Assembly: GCF_008757455.1 (NCBI RefSeq)
Contig: NZ_VCMV01000014.1
Coordinates: 124,001-188,000, forward strand
Direction of reading: 5' to 3'
Length of the DNA: 64,000 nt
Origin: Microvirga brassicacearum
GTDB taxonomy: Bacteria > Pseudomonadota > Alphaproteobacteria > Rhizobiales > Beijerinckiaceae
Shown in pieces: positions 20,779-29,311 of the stretch. A model generated the notes under the pieces. That model saw nothing but the letters and a program-made list of their open reading frames with translations, was not told the origin of the DNA and did not search any database. The translations under genes and the position numbers were made by a program. The first letter of the stretch is position 1. Each line of letters opens with the position of its first letter.

Positions 20779-21824
20779 CGGCGCCCTCCCCGTTTCTCTG
20801 CCGTTTGCGGAAGTTCCGCCAGCATCATGATCGCGCTCAGCGGCTCCTGGGCCTCGGCCTCCGTGCGAGCGCCGGCCCGAAGCTTCGCAGAACGCGCGCG
20901 CGGATTGCGGGAGATCTCGAGATCGCCCGCAACGATCGGCCCGCGGGTGATCGCCTCGAACGTGGCCTCGGGCACAAATGTGGTCGGCATGTGGCGAGAC
21001 CCGCCGGCTGCCCGCCCGGTGCGGGCGGCGAAGAACTGCTTGACGATCCGGTCTTCGAGCGAATGGAACGTCACAACGACGAGCCGTCCACCGGGATTGA
21101 GCGCCCGCTCGGCGGCGTGCAGGGCGCGCGCCAACTCGCCCAGTTCGTCGTTGACGGCGATCCTAAGGCCCTGAAATACCCGGGTCGCCGGGTGGATGCC
21201 GCCTGGCTCCTGCCAAATCAGCGATGCGACGAGTTCCGCCAACTGCTTCGTCGTCTCGAACGGCTGCCGGCGGCGGGCTTCGATCACAGCCCGAGCGACG
21301 GCGCGGGCACGACGTTCCTCGCCGTAATGATAGAAGATGTCGGCAAGTTCCGCTTCCGTCGACTCGTTGATGAGGTCGGCAGCGCTCGGCCCCACCCGCT
21401 CCATGCGCATGTCGAGCGGGCCGTCGTTGCGAAACGAGAAGCCCCGTTCGGCCTCGTCAAGCTGCATCGACGACACACCGATGTCGAGCACGACACCATC
21501 GACGCGCTCGAATCCCTCAGACATCGCAATGGTGTCGAGATCGCCGAACCGACCGGCCACAAGGGTGAGACGACGCTTTGCCTTTGCCACCAAGGCTGCA
21601 CCGCCCGCGATCGCGTCGGGATCGCGATCGATGGCGATTACCGCGTTGCGGGGATTGCTGTCCAGGATGGCGCGCGTGTAACCGCCGGCGCCAAATGTGC
21701 CATCGATGAAAGTGCCGCCACGCTTGGCATCAAGCGTTTCGCAGACCTCTTCCAGGAGGACGGGGACATGACGGTTCGGTCCGCCAGCGGCTCCGGCTCC
21801 TGGGCCGTCGCCGCGTCCCATCAT
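20775..21824 (-). CDS. rsmH: 16S rRNA (cytosine1402-N4)-methyltransferase RsmH (MraW)
   Basis: SAM-dependent methyltransferase acting on 16S rRNA C1402. The start ATG 21824 ([11 protein letters not shown]) has AGGAGG nine bases ahead and overlaps the mraZ stop (ATGA); 349 residues. [27 protein letters not shown] (SAM motif I), [20 protein letters not shown] and [16 protein letters not shown] are diagnostic. The same frame stays open far upstream through mraZ, but that part is not coding for this protein. Confidence 0.97.
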   Translation of the reverse strand: MMGRGDGPGAGAAGGPNRHVPVLLEEVCETLDAKRGGTFIDGTFGAGGYTRAILDSNPRNAVIAIDRDPDAIAGGAALVAKAKRRLTLVAGRFGDLDTIAMSEGFERVDGVVLDIGVSSMQLDEAERGFSFRNDGPLDMRMERVGPSAADLINESTEAELADIFYHYGEERRARAVARAVIEARRRQPFETTKQLAELVASLIWQEPGGIHPATRVFQGLRIAVNDELGELARALHAAERALNPGGRLVVVTFHSLEDRIVKQFFAARTGRAAGGSRHMPTTFVPEATFEAITRGPIVAGDLEISRNPRARSAKLRAGARTEAEAQEPLSAIMMLAELPQTAEKRGGRR

Positions 21825-22318
21825 CGCTCCCGACCTCCTGGTGAGATTTCCTGCAATGTTCGTGGTTCCAACATTCGGGCTCCTAAAACCTTTTTTAGAT
21901 CTCGCACCTTCGTGCGCGCCTCCTCCAAGTGCGCACGGAAGCGCGCGGGCTCCCAAATTTGAAACTTGTGTCCGAGCCCGACGAATGTCACGGCATCGTC
22001 GATTTCGGCGTGAACTTTTACTGACTCCGTCAGGATGACCCGCCCCTCCGGATCGACCTTCAGGATCTCGCTCGTGCCGAATAGAGCGGTCGATAGCTGA
22101 TCCCGTTCGTCCGAATAGGGTGAGAGCGTCGACAAGAACGCGTCGATCTCGTTCAGGAGCACATTGCCACCCGCGTCCAACGCCGAAGAATCGAGCGCCG
22201 GATGCACGTAGAGGCCCTCGAATCCATCGCGTGCCAACACGGCACGAAAAGATGCGGGGATTGAGACCCGGCCCTTCGAATCCAACTTGTTGGTGAAATT
22301 GGACACGAAGCGATTCAT
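21821..22318 (-). CDS. mraZ: Transcriptional regulator MraZ
   Basis: DNA-binding protein with two AbrB-like SpoVT folds that represses the dcw cluster in E. coli. Start ATG 22318 ([18 protein letters not shown]); 165 residues. The two DxxxR motifs are DSKGR near residue 14 and DPEGR further on. Shine-Dalgarno pairing is poor for this ATG; a GTG at 22336 would add six residues. First gene of the cluster, preceded by a leader hairpin and TGGGN boxes. Confidence 0.94.
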   Translation of the reverse strand: MNRFVSNFTNKLDSKGRVSIPASFRAVLARDGFEGLYVHPALDSSALDAGGNVLLNEIDAFLSTLSPYSDERDQLSTALFGTSEILKVDPEGRVILTESVKVHAEIDDAVTFVGLGHKFQIWEPARFRAHLEEARTKVRDLKKVLGARMLEPRTLQEISPGGRER

Positions 22319-22352
22319 GGGCCGCGGCTCGCGCACTCCTGGTTGTCAGCCC

Positions 22353-22379
22353 CACGGCGAACGCAACAGGTTCGCCGTG
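22353..22379 (-). promoter_or_regulatory. Stem-loop in the mraZ leader
   Basis: Perfect 10-base inverted repeat cacggcgaac (22353-22362) and gttcgccgtg (22370-22379) with a 7-base loop, 34 bases upstream of the mraZ start. On the minus strand GGGGC follows the stem, with no T-run, so it is not an intrinsic terminator. It lies downstream of the proposed promoter and should form in the mRNA leader. Confidence 0.6.
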
Positions 22380-22476
22380 CCCTGCGGCTGGCGTGGACGC
22401 ATCTTCTTGAAGGAACTGAACGGCGACGCTTGAGCGGCTGCCGCACCCTTCAGAGAACACCGTCCGCAGGATGGTT

Positions 22477-22501
22477 TGGGATAACATGGGATATTATGGG
22501 C
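22477..22501 (-). promoter_or_regulatory. Three TGGGN boxes, probable MraZ operator
   Basis: On the plus strand TGGG occurs at 22477, 22487 and 22497, exactly 10 bases apart, so each box is TGGGN with a 5-base spacer. This is the arrangement known for MraZ binding in E. coli. The boxes read TGGG on the strand opposite to mraZ transcription. They overlap the proposed mraZ promoter, which fits autorepression. Confidence 0.7.
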
Positions 22502-22506
22502 GTCAA
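22478..22506 (-). promoter_or_regulatory. Candidate sigma-70 promoter for mraZ and the dcw cluster
   Basis: On the minus strand TTGACG (22506-22501) is followed after 17 bases by TATCCC (22483-22478). The -35 is close to the alphaproteobacterial consensus; the -10 is weak. Transcription would start near 22471, giving a leader of about 150 bases that contains the stem-loop at 22353-22379. The remaining gap up to rnpB (22507-22648) shows no gene. Confidence 0.45.
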
Positions 22507-22648
22507 CGGAGCTGGGCGGTTCGGGGCGCTTCTCGACAAGCAACCCGCATCAGAATCCTTTAGGGTTAATGAACCGTAAGCAGGACAATGGTTTACCTCG
22601 CCTTTTCGACGAAATTCCGCCTGTGGACAACGTGTTGATGAAAGAGAA

Positions 22649-23041
<393 letters not shown>

Positions 23042-23045
23042 GAGG

Positions 23046-23074
23046 ATGTGGTGCCAAAGGTATGCCTACGTCAA
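23046..23074 (-). promoter_or_regulatory. Candidate rnpB promoter
   Basis: TTGACG (23074-23069 on the minus strand), a 17-base spacer and CCACAT (23051-23046) lie immediately upstream of the RNase P RNA 5' end, at the distance expected for a -35/-10 pair. The -10 is weak. Confidence 0.5.
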
Positions 23075-23081
23075 CCCAGGG

Positions 23082-23702
23082 CTAGTCAGCCTCGGCGAGA
23101 ATTGTCTTCACCTTCGAGCAATAGATCCGTGAGGCATTGGTCATGGTCTGGGCCCGGTGGCCGGCCTGGTAGCGGAGGATGGCGCCACAAAGGTTTCCAC
23201 CCGCAAGCTTGTAGGCCTGAGCCAGGTATTTGAGGCCATAGCGCAGGTTGGTTTCCGCATCGAAGAGCCCTGCGGCGTTTCCCGTGTAGCCGAGCGATTG
23301 CGCCGTGCGAAAATTCACCTGTGTCAGCCCGAGATTGGGCCCATTGCGGGCAGCCGCATTATAGCGGCTCTCGATCCTGACGACGGCGTCGGCCAGCTCA
23401 TACGGCACATCGTGCTGAAGCGCATAACGGGCGATGAGCGGCCTGAGAGCGCTTGCGCGCAACACGTCCGAAGTCCGCGATTTGAAGGAGAGATTTGCGA
23501 CCGCCGCTTTCGCCGGTCCGGCCGCCGTGGATGCGGTTTCTTCCGGCTCTGCGACTGTGGCTTGCGTTACCGCCGCAACGGCCTCCGGCGGGATTACGCT
23601 CGCTCCCTCACCACCTTCAGCCTTCGCCACGCTAATAAGCCCAAGTGCAGCGACACCAAAACCGGCGACAACCATCGTTCTCACAAAATGTTGCAAAGTC
23701 AT
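23082..23702 (-). CDS. Lytic transglycosylase, SLT domain
   Basis: Predicted periplasmic murein lytic transglycosylase that cleaves the MurNAc-GlcNAc bond. 206 residues with an N-terminal signal peptide (VAGFGVAALGLISVAKA), an Ala-rich linker and a C-terminal SLT domain from about residue 90. The probable catalytic Glu is E111 in VVRIESRYNAAARNG, followed by the GLTQVNFRTAQSLGY substrate segment and a YQAGH motif near 178. The stop lies just upstream of the rnpB promoter. The physiological target is unknown. Confidence 0.9.
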   Translation of the reverse strand: MTLQHFVRTMVVAGFGVAALGLISVAKAEGGEGASVIPPEAVAAVTQATVAEPEETASTAAGPAKAAVANLSFKSRTSDVLRASALRPLIARYALQHDVPYELADAVVRIESRYNAAARNGPNLGLTQVNFRTAQSLGYTGNAAGLFDAETNLRYGLKYLAQAYKLAGGNLCGAILRYQAGHRAQTMTNASRIYCSKVKTILAEAD

Positions 23703-23996
23703 GCTGGTTCCCCACGAGCCATTTCAGCCATCTCATGCTGGGTGGTGGCGAAATCCGGCGAAGATGTGGCGAAATAAAACGCAACGATATTAGAGAACGA
23801 CGCTAGCTTAACAATAAAACCCTTGGAAATGCGGCAAAAACAGGCGGCTATAGCCTTCCGGTACCTCGCCAAAATTGTGCACGGCCGAGCCATCCTACGC
23901 GGAACCGTTTTGACGCAGAAGAGTTGGCGTCAGCGTAAGGTCAAGCTAAGTAGGGTTGGGCGTCTTCAGCCCTCTTAAAGATACAGGGAAGCTTCC
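23703..23996. other. Intergenic region between divergent genes
   Basis: This 294-base gap separates the transglycosylase gene (minus) and the small lipoprotein gene (plus), so it should hold both promoters. The segment around 23760-23830 is clearly richer in A+T than the surroundings. I find no convincing reading frame and cannot fix -35/-10 boxes. Confidence 0.4.
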
Positions 23997-24275
23997 ATGA
24001 AAAAGATCATCACAGCGATTGCCGCTGGCGCGCTGACCCTCTCGATGGCTGCCTGCAATACGCCTGGCGAGCGAGCAGTCGGCGGTGCCGCGATTGGCGG
24101 TCTTGCGGGTGCCGCGATCGGTGGTGCAGCGACAGGCCGCGCGGGCGGTGCTCTGGCGGGTGCGGCCATAGGCGCTGCCGGTGGCGCGATCGTGGGTGCT
24201 GGAACGGCGCCTTCACGTCCTGCATGCCCCTACGGCACGTATCAGGATGTCTACGGCAACATCTACTGCCGCTAA
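23997..24275 (+). CDS. Small glycine-zipper lipoprotein
   Basis: 92-residue secreted protein with a lipoprotein signal peptide (KKIITAIAAGALTLSMAAC; Cys20 lipidated). Gly/Ala repeats of the glycine-zipper type (AAIGGLAGAAIGG, GGALAGAAIGAAGGAIVG) follow, and then a short Cys-containing tail (CPYGTYQDVYGNIYC). Such proteins are usually outer-membrane lipoproteins of unknown function. AGGGAAG precedes the ATG by about six bases. The gene stands alone and is followed by an intrinsic terminator. Confidence 0.85.
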   Translation: MKKIITAIAAGALTLSMAACNTPGERAVGGAAIGGLAGAAIGGAATGRAGGALAGAAIGAAGGAIVGAGTAPSRPACPYGTYQDVYGNIYCR

Positions 24276-24298
24276 ACGCAACAACCCACGGGTTTTTA

Positions 24299-24329
24299 GG
24301 GTCGGGATCGTTCCCGGCCCTTTTCTTTT
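24299..24329 (+). terminator. Intrinsic terminator after the glycine-zipper gene
   Basis: Stem gggtcggga (24299-24307) and tcccggccc (24312-24320), one G-U pair, 4-base loop, followed by TTTTCTTTT (24321-24329), 24 bases after the stop codon. Confidence 0.88.
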
Positions 24330-24359
24330 GCCTGGGGGCTGGCATACGTCTGAATCACA

Positions 24360-25085
24360 ATGATTCAATCAATCTGGGGTAAGTTGGGCGGGGCCGGTAT
24401 CGGGCTCGCGCTCGGAGGGCCGATCGGCGGCCTCCTCGGCGGCTTTGCTGGCCATATGCTGGTCGATCGCGAAGGTGCGATCTTTGGCCGGGTGCCTCGA
24501 GACGTCATGTTCACCATGGGCCTTGTCGCGCTTGCGGCCAAGATGGCGAAGGCGGACGGCGTGGTTGTCGAAACCGAGATCGCCGCCTTCGAACAAATCG
24601 TGGACGTCCCTGACGAGGAAAAAGATCGCGTCCGGCGCTTGTTCGACCTCGCCATGAAAACGTCGGATGGTTTCGAAGCCTACGCCCAACAGATCGGCGA
24701 AGCGTTCGCGGACGAGCCGGCGCTTCTCGAGGACGTGCTGGACGGCCTGTTCCACATCGCGAAAGCGGACGAGGCCATCCACGAGGCCGAATACGTATAT
24801 CTGCGGGATGTCGCCACCATCTTCGGGTTCGACCAGTCCGCCTTTGAGCGCATCGCCGCGCGGCACGTGCAAAAGGCAGACGATCCCTACCTGATCCTCG
24901 CCGCGGAACGTTCCATGAGCAACGAAGAACTGAAGCGCCGTTACCGGCAAATGGCAGCCGATAATCACCCGGACCGGGAACTCGCTCGCGGCCTGCCGCC
25001 GGAAGCGGTCAAGATCGCCACCGAGCGCCTCTCGGCAATCAACGCCGCGTGGGATCGCATCGCCGCCGAACGCAACATCCTGTGA
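24360..25085 (+). CDS. DjlA-like membrane J-domain co-chaperone
   Basis: 241 residues. A Gly-rich hydrophobic N-terminus (GAGIGLALGGPIGGLLGGFAG) looks like the DjlA-type membrane anchor. A TerB-like helical domain (about 50-165) follows, and a C-terminal J domain (about 180-241) has the HPD motif in ADNHPDREL, which stimulates DnaK ATPase. This is the architecture of DjlA, a type III J protein facing the cytoplasm. The stop overlaps the GTG start of the amidase gene (GTGA), so the two are probably translated together. Confidence 0.88.
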   Translation: MIQSIWGKLGGAGIGLALGGPIGGLLGGFAGHMLVDREGAIFGRVPRDVMFTMGLVALAAKMAKADGVVVETEIAAFEQIVDVPDEEKDRVRRLFDLAMKTSDGFEAYAQQIGEAFADEPALLEDVLDGLFHIAKADEAIHEAEYVYLRDVATIFGFDQSAFERIAARHVQKADDPYLILAAERSMSNEELKRRYRQMAADNHPDRELARGLPPEAVKIATERLSAINAAWDRIAAERNIL

Positions 25086-25861
25086 TCGGCGTGAGTAAGG
25101 TCCTGCAGCCAGAAAGCCCGGTCGCCACGAAGGTTTTTCCGTCGGCCAACCATGGGGAGCGGAAAGACGGCAAGCAGCCCACTCTTCTCATCCTGCATTA
25201 CACCGGTATGGCGGATTCCGGCGAAGCACTGCAATGGCTGGCCAATCCGATCTCTCAGGTGTCGGCGCATTATTTCGTGTTCGAGGACGGGCGGGTTCTC
25301 CAGATGGTGCCGGAAGCGCGCCGCGCCTGGCATGCCGGCTTGTCGTTCTGGAACGGTGAAACCGACATCAATTCATTGTCCATCGGCATTGAAATCGCCA
25401 ATCCGGGACATCCAGGCGGGCTGCCGGCTTTCCCGGACGATCAGATCCGAAGCGTAGCGGCGCTGGCGAAGGATATCGCCACGCGCTGGCGCATTGCGCC
25501 GGACCGGGTGCTCGGACATTCCGATGTCGCGCCCGGACGCAAGCTCGATCCGGGGGAAGCATTCCCATGGCAACGCCTGTACGAGGAAGGCGTGGGCCAT
25601 TGGGTTGTGCCCTCCCCCGTCCGCGACGGCCGGTTTTTTGCGCGAGGCGACCGGGGAATGCCGGTCGAGGCGCTCCAGGCCATGTTGGCGATGTACGGCT
25701 ATTCGGCCCGCATCACCGGGCTGTTCGATGAGGACACGGAGAAGACGGTCGCAGCGTTCCAGCGCCATTTCAGACCCGAGCGGGTCGATGGAGTCGCCGA
25801 CGCCTCGACAATCACGACGCTGCGAGACCTGATCGCCCGCCGCCCGGAAACCCCATCATGA
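25082..25861 (+). CDS. N-acetylmuramoyl-L-alanine amidase (AmpD family) with peptidoglycan-binding domain
   Basis: Zinc amidase that cleaves the MurNAc-L-Ala bond. GTG 25082 is chosen because it overlaps the upstream stop as GTGA and gives 259 residues. The Amidase_2 domain shows LILHYTGM near residue 36, HAGLSFWNGETDINSLSIGIE and GHSDVAPGRKLDPG, with the expected zinc His residues. A C-terminal PG_binding_1-type domain (about 185-250; MPVEALQAMLAMYGY) is present. No clear signal peptide is visible, which favours cytoplasmic muropeptide recycling over wall hydrolysis, although AmiD-type enzymes are secreted. Confidence 0.9.
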   Translation: MIGVSKVLQPESPVATKVFPSANHGERKDGKQPTLLILHYTGMADSGEALQWLANPISQVSAHYFVFEDGRVLQMVPEARRAWHAGLSFWNGETDINSLSIGIEIANPGHPGGLPAFPDDQIRSVAALAKDIATRWRIAPDRVLGHSDVAPGRKLDPGEAFPWQRLYEEGVGHWVVPSPVRDGRFFARGDRGMPVEALQAMLAMYGYSARITGLFDEDTEKTVAAFQRHFRPERVDGVADASTITTLRDLIARRPETPS

Positions 25862-25865
25862 CCAA

Positions 25866-25875
25866 GAGTTAACTC
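25866..25875. promoter_or_regulatory. Palindrome GAGTTAACTC upstream of macA
   Basis: A perfect 10-base palindrome in the 49-base gap between the amidase stop and the macA start. It may be an operator or chance; the gap also has to hold any separate macAB promoter. Confidence 0.25.
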
Positions 25876-25910
25876 GAACTCGGCGGCGTTTTCAGCCACA
25901 ATCCTGTTGC

Positions 25911-27353
25911 ATGAACATCATGCATCGAGGGATCGATAGCTTGCGCAAAACGTGGCTGTGGCTGATTGGCGTTCTGGCAGTTTGCGGAACAGCGGCCTTC
26001 ATTTTCTGGACTTCCGCCGGCGGCAGGGCATCGGACCCGGCCTTTCGGTTGGCTGCCATCGATCGCGGCGATCTGACTGCAAGCGTCCGCGCCACCGGGA
26101 CGCTGAACCCCCTGACGACCGTCCTCGTCGGTTCGCAGCTCTCCGGCCAGGTGGTGGAAATTCTCGCGGACTACAACACACCAGTCAAACAGGGTCAGAT
26201 CGTCGCCAGATTGTTCTCCGAGCAGATCAGGTCTCGCCGCGATGCCGCGCTTGCAGACCTTGCGCAGGCGAGAGCCGAACGCGACACCAAGAGCGCGCAG
26301 ATCGACAAAGCGAGGTCTGCGCTGCAACGTGCCGAGGCGATTGCCGACGACCTGATGGCACAGAAGGATCGCGCCCAGGCGCAACTCGAAGAAGCGCAAA
26401 GAAATTTCGATCGTCAGACAGAGCTGCTGGCGCGAGCCGTCGGTGCTCAGAACACGCTCGACCAAACAAGAACTCAGCTCGACATCCATAAGGCAGTGCT
26501 GGTTTCTGCAAAGGCGCAGATCGCATCCAACCGGGCCGAAGCGTCGGGCTTGAGAGCTGATATCGCGCTTGCGGAGGCAGCGGTGAAATCAGCCGAGGCG
26601 CTCATTCTGCAGCGCGAGGCGAAATTGCGAGATGTGGAAATTGATCTTGCGCGCACGGACATTCGCTCGCCGGTCGATGGCGTGGTGGTCAAGCGCGACA
26701 TCGATCTTGGTCAGACGGTGGCGGCTTCCTTGTCGGCCCCTACCCTCTTCACGATCGCGCAGGACCTGCGGGAGATCGATATCTACGCGAATATCGACGA
26801 AGCGGATGTGGGGCGGATCAAACCCGACCAGCCGGTCAGTTTCACCGTCAACGCTTATCCGAACCGCAATTTCAGCGGCACCGTACGGCTCGTCCGCCTC
26901 AGCGCGCAAACCGTGCAGAACGTCGTGACCTATACGGCCGTGATCGGCGTCAAGAACCAGGACCTTGCGCTGCTGCCGGGCATGACCGCCAACCTTCAGA
27001 TCATCACCGACGAGCGCACGGACGTGCTTCGGATTCCCAACGCGGCCTTGCGCTTTCGACCGCTCGTTGCGCGGAGTTCAGGGCGCGCGGAGCCAACGAA
27101 CAAGGAGAGCAGATCCCTGACGGACGAGGGCAGCGGTACGGAAGCGCGCGTCTACCGGATCGGCCCGGACGGAGAACCTACGCCGGTGCACATTCGCCTT
27201 GGTGTCACGGATGGAAGTTTCACTGAACTTCTGAGTGGGGATTTGCGCGAAGGCGCTGCGATCATCGCCGGCCGCGCACCGCAGGATGGATCGTCCCCCG
27301 ATGCCGACAACCCGCGAGCGGGCTCCCGCCCGCGCGCTCCTCGCCTGTTTTGA
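25911..27353 (+). CDS. macA: MacA-like periplasmic adaptor (membrane fusion protein)
   Basis: 480 residues. N-terminal membrane anchor (TWLWLIGVLAVCGTAAFIFW), then a barrel-sandwich/lipoyl half (VLVGSQLSGQVVEILADYNTPVKQG), a long coiled-coil hairpin (about 100-240) and the second lipoyl half (DIRSPVDGVVVKRDIDLGQTV), with a C-terminal beta-barrel. This matches adaptors that join a MacB-type ABC transporter to an outer-membrane TolC-like channel, which is not encoded here. The next gene begins within 12 bases. ATG 25911 and an in-frame ATG three codons later are both possible starts. Confidence 0.88.
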   Translation: MNIMHRGIDSLRKTWLWLIGVLAVCGTAAFIFWTSAGGRASDPAFRLAAIDRGDLTASVRATGTLNPLTTVLVGSQLSGQVVEILADYNTPVKQGQIVARLFSEQIRSRRDAALADLAQARAERDTKSAQIDKARSALQRAEAIADDLMAQKDRAQAQLEEAQRNFDRQTELLARAVGAQNTLDQTRTQLDIHKAVLVSAKAQIASNRAEASGLRADIALAEAAVKSAEALILQREAKLRDVEIDLARTDIRSPVDGVVVKRDIDLGQTVAASLSAPTLFTIAQDLREIDIYANIDEADVGRIKPDQPVSFTVNAYPNRNFSGTVRLVRLSAQTVQNVVTYTAVIGVKNQDLALLPGMTANLQIITDERTDVLRIPNAALRFRPLVARSSGRAEPTNKESRSLTDEGSGTEARVYRIGPDGEPTPVHIRLGVTDGSFTELLSGDLREGAAIIAGRAPQDGSSPDADNPRAGSRPRAPRLF

Positions 27354-27364
27354 GGCCGCGCACA

Positions 27365-28081
27365 ATGGCACTGATCGAAACGCGCGGATTGAGACGGGTT
27401 TACAATCTGGACGCCGGTCGCGTCGTCGCCCTCGACCATGTCGATCTTGACGTCGAAAATGGCGATTTCCTCGCCGTCATGGGACCTTCCGGATCCGGAA
27501 AGTCCACCTTCATGAATCTCGTCGGTTGCCTCGATCGGCCCACCAGCGGCCACTACAGCCTTGGCGGCACGACGGTCGAGCGTCTCGATGCGAACGGACT
27601 TGCGCATCTGCGCAACCGCGAGATCGGCTTCGTCTTTCAGCAATTCAATCTCTTGCCGCGCCTTGACGCGCTCGCGAATGTTGAACTGCCAATGATCTAT
27701 GCCGGCATCGACCGCAAGCATCGCCGTGAACGCGCGATCCACGCGCTTGAACGGGTCGGCCTCACAGACCGCGCGCGCCATCGGCCCATGCAATTGTCGG
27801 GCGGGCAACAACAACGGGTCGCGATTGCTCGGGCGCTCGTGAACAATCCCAGCCTCCTTCTCGCCGATGAACCTACGGGCGCGCTGGACAGCAAGACGGC
27901 CGAGGAAATTCTGGGATTGTTTCAGGAACTGAATCGCGAAGGCACGACGGTCGTTCTGGTGACGCACGACGCGGATGTCGGTCGCCATGCCGGTCGTCTC
28001 GTGCGCTTCAAGGACGGGCGCGTGACGGAGGATTCTCGCCAGACGCCTGTCCTCGTGCCACTTGCCGAGGCGGCGGAATGA
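27365..28081 (+). CDS. MacB-type ABC transporter ATP-binding subunit
   Basis: 238 residues from ATG 27365 ([13 protein letters not shown]). Walker [10 protein letters not shown] near residue 40, Q-loop [15 protein letters not shown], signature LSGGQQQRV and Walker [13 protein letters not shown] are all present. In E. coli the MacB ATPase and permease are one polypeptide; here they are two genes joined by an ATGA overlap. Substrate unknown (macrolides, lipoproteins or peptides are possible). Confidence 0.93.
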   Translation: MALIETRGLRRVYNLDAGRVVALDHVDLDVENGDFLAVMGPSGSGKSTFMNLVGCLDRPTSGHYSLGGTTVERLDANGLAHLRNREIGFVFQQFNLLPRLDALANVELPMIYAGIDRKHRRERAIHALERVGLTDRARHRPMQLSGGQQQRVAIARALVNNPSLLLADEPTGALDSKTAEEILGLFQELNREGTTVVLVTHDADVGRHAGRLVRFKDGRVTEDSRQTPVLVPLAEAAE

Positions 28082-29310
28082 GGTTCATCGAGGCGATCAG
28101 GTCCGCGCTTGGGGCCATCATGACGAATACACTGCGAAGCTTGCTCACCATGCTCGGCATCGTCATTGGAGTTGCGGCCGTGATCGCCATGGTGGCGATC
28201 GGTGCCGGCGCCCGCAATCTGGTTGACAGCCAAATCCGGTCGCTGGGGGCGAACCTCGCCATCGTCACTCCCGGCAATGTGACCCAAGGAGGGGCGCGGC
28301 TCGGTGCGGGCGCCGCCTCCTCGCTTACCGATGACGACGCACAGGCCATGCGGCGCGAGGTCGATGGTGTCGTCGCGGCGGCCCCTTTCGTCCAAGGCCT
28401 CACACAGGTCGTCTCGGGTGGCAGCAACTGGGCCACCCGCATCTATGGCATCGATCTCGACTGGTTCGATGCACGCGAGTGGGATGTCGCGAGCGGCCGG
28501 GGGTTCGATGCTGAAGAAATTCGGCGCGGTGACATCGTCGTGATCCTCGGAGAGACCGTCGCCCGCAACCTCTTCGGCGAGGAAGATCCGATCGACCGCA
28601 CCGTGCGCGTCCGGAACGTGCCGTTCCGGGTCATCGGCGTGATGGCCCCAAAGGGGCAGTCCGCGTTCGGGCAAGATCAGGATGATGTGATCTTCGTTCC
28701 CCTCGACGCGGGCAGACGTCGCGTGATCGGGCGCAACTATGCGCGAGATGGGTCCGTTGGCTCCATCTTCGTCAAATTCGCCAACGAGGAGGATATCGAG
28801 CCCGGCATCGCCCTTATGACCGACCTGTTGCGGCAACGGCATCGCATCACCGGCGATCAGGAGAACGATTTTTCGATCCGCAACCTGACGGAAATCGCCA
28901 ATACCGCCACGGCCTCCGCCAACACCTTGTCGTTGCTTCTCGCCGCGGTTGCCGCTGTTTCCCTGCTGGTCGGCGGCATCGGCATCATGAACATCATGCT
29001 TGTGTCGGTGACCGAGCGGACGCGCGAGATCGGGTTGCGCCTCGCCGTAGGTGCGCGCCCGCGCGACATCCTCAGCCAATTCCTCATCGAAGCCACGACC
29101 CTGTCGACGATCGGTGGCATGATCGGCGTGGGGTTGGGCGTAGGCGCGGCCTATTTCGTCGCCAGTCTTGCGGGATGGCCGTCGCTCGTTTCGATGAACG
29201 CGGTTCTCGTCGCAGTCGGATTTTCCGCGATGGTCGGCATTTTCTTCGGTTTCTACCCCGCCCAGCGCGCGGCGCGCCTCGATCCCATCGAGGCGCTGCG
29301 GCGCGATTAG
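28078..29310 (+). CDS. macB: MacB-type ABC transporter permease
   Basis: 410 residues. N-terminal transmembrane helix (LLTMLGIVIGVAAVIAMVAIG), a large periplasmic MacB_PCD domain (about 40-280), then the FtsX-like C-terminal domain with three helices (AAVAAVSLLVGGIGIMNIML, GGMIGVGLGVGAAYFV, AVLVAVGFSAMVGIFFGFYPA). ATGA overlap with the ATPase gene. Its TAG ends one base from the convergent metH stop, so no terminator fits between the two genes. Confidence 0.92.
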   Translation: MRFIEAIRSALGAIMTNTLRSLLTMLGIVIGVAAVIAMVAIGAGARNLVDSQIRSLGANLAIVTPGNVTQGGARLGAGAASSLTDDDAQAMRREVDGVVAAAPFVQGLTQVVSGGSNWATRIYGIDLDWFDAREWDVASGRGFDAEEIRRGDIVVILGETVARNLFGEEDPIDRTVRVRNVPFRVIGVMAPKGQSAFGQDQDDVIFVPLDAGRRRVIGRNYARDGSVGSIFVKFANEEDIEPGIALMTDLLRQRHRITGDQENDFSIRNLTEIANTATASANTLSLLLAAVAAVSLLVGGIGIMNIMLVSVTERTREIGLRLAVGARPRDILSQFLIEATTLSTIGGMIGVGLGVGAAYFVASLAGWPSLVSMNAVLVAVGFSAMVGIFFGFYPAQRAARLDPIEALRRD

Positions 29311-29311
29311 A

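Noticed and set aside
21825-22487. Apparent N-terminal extension of rsmH through mraZ
   Set aside because: The extension is mraZ read in another frame; RsmH starts at 21824 with a good AGGAGG.
22563-22582. Possible CtrA site (TTAA-like half-sites) between rnpB and mraZ
   Set aside because: Spacing and second half-site deviate from TTAA-N7-TTAA, and it lies well upstream of the proposed promoter.
22622-22630. DnaA-box-like TGTGGACAA near the 3' end of rnpB
   Set aside because: A single near-match without an AT-rich unwinding region or further boxes is not an origin.
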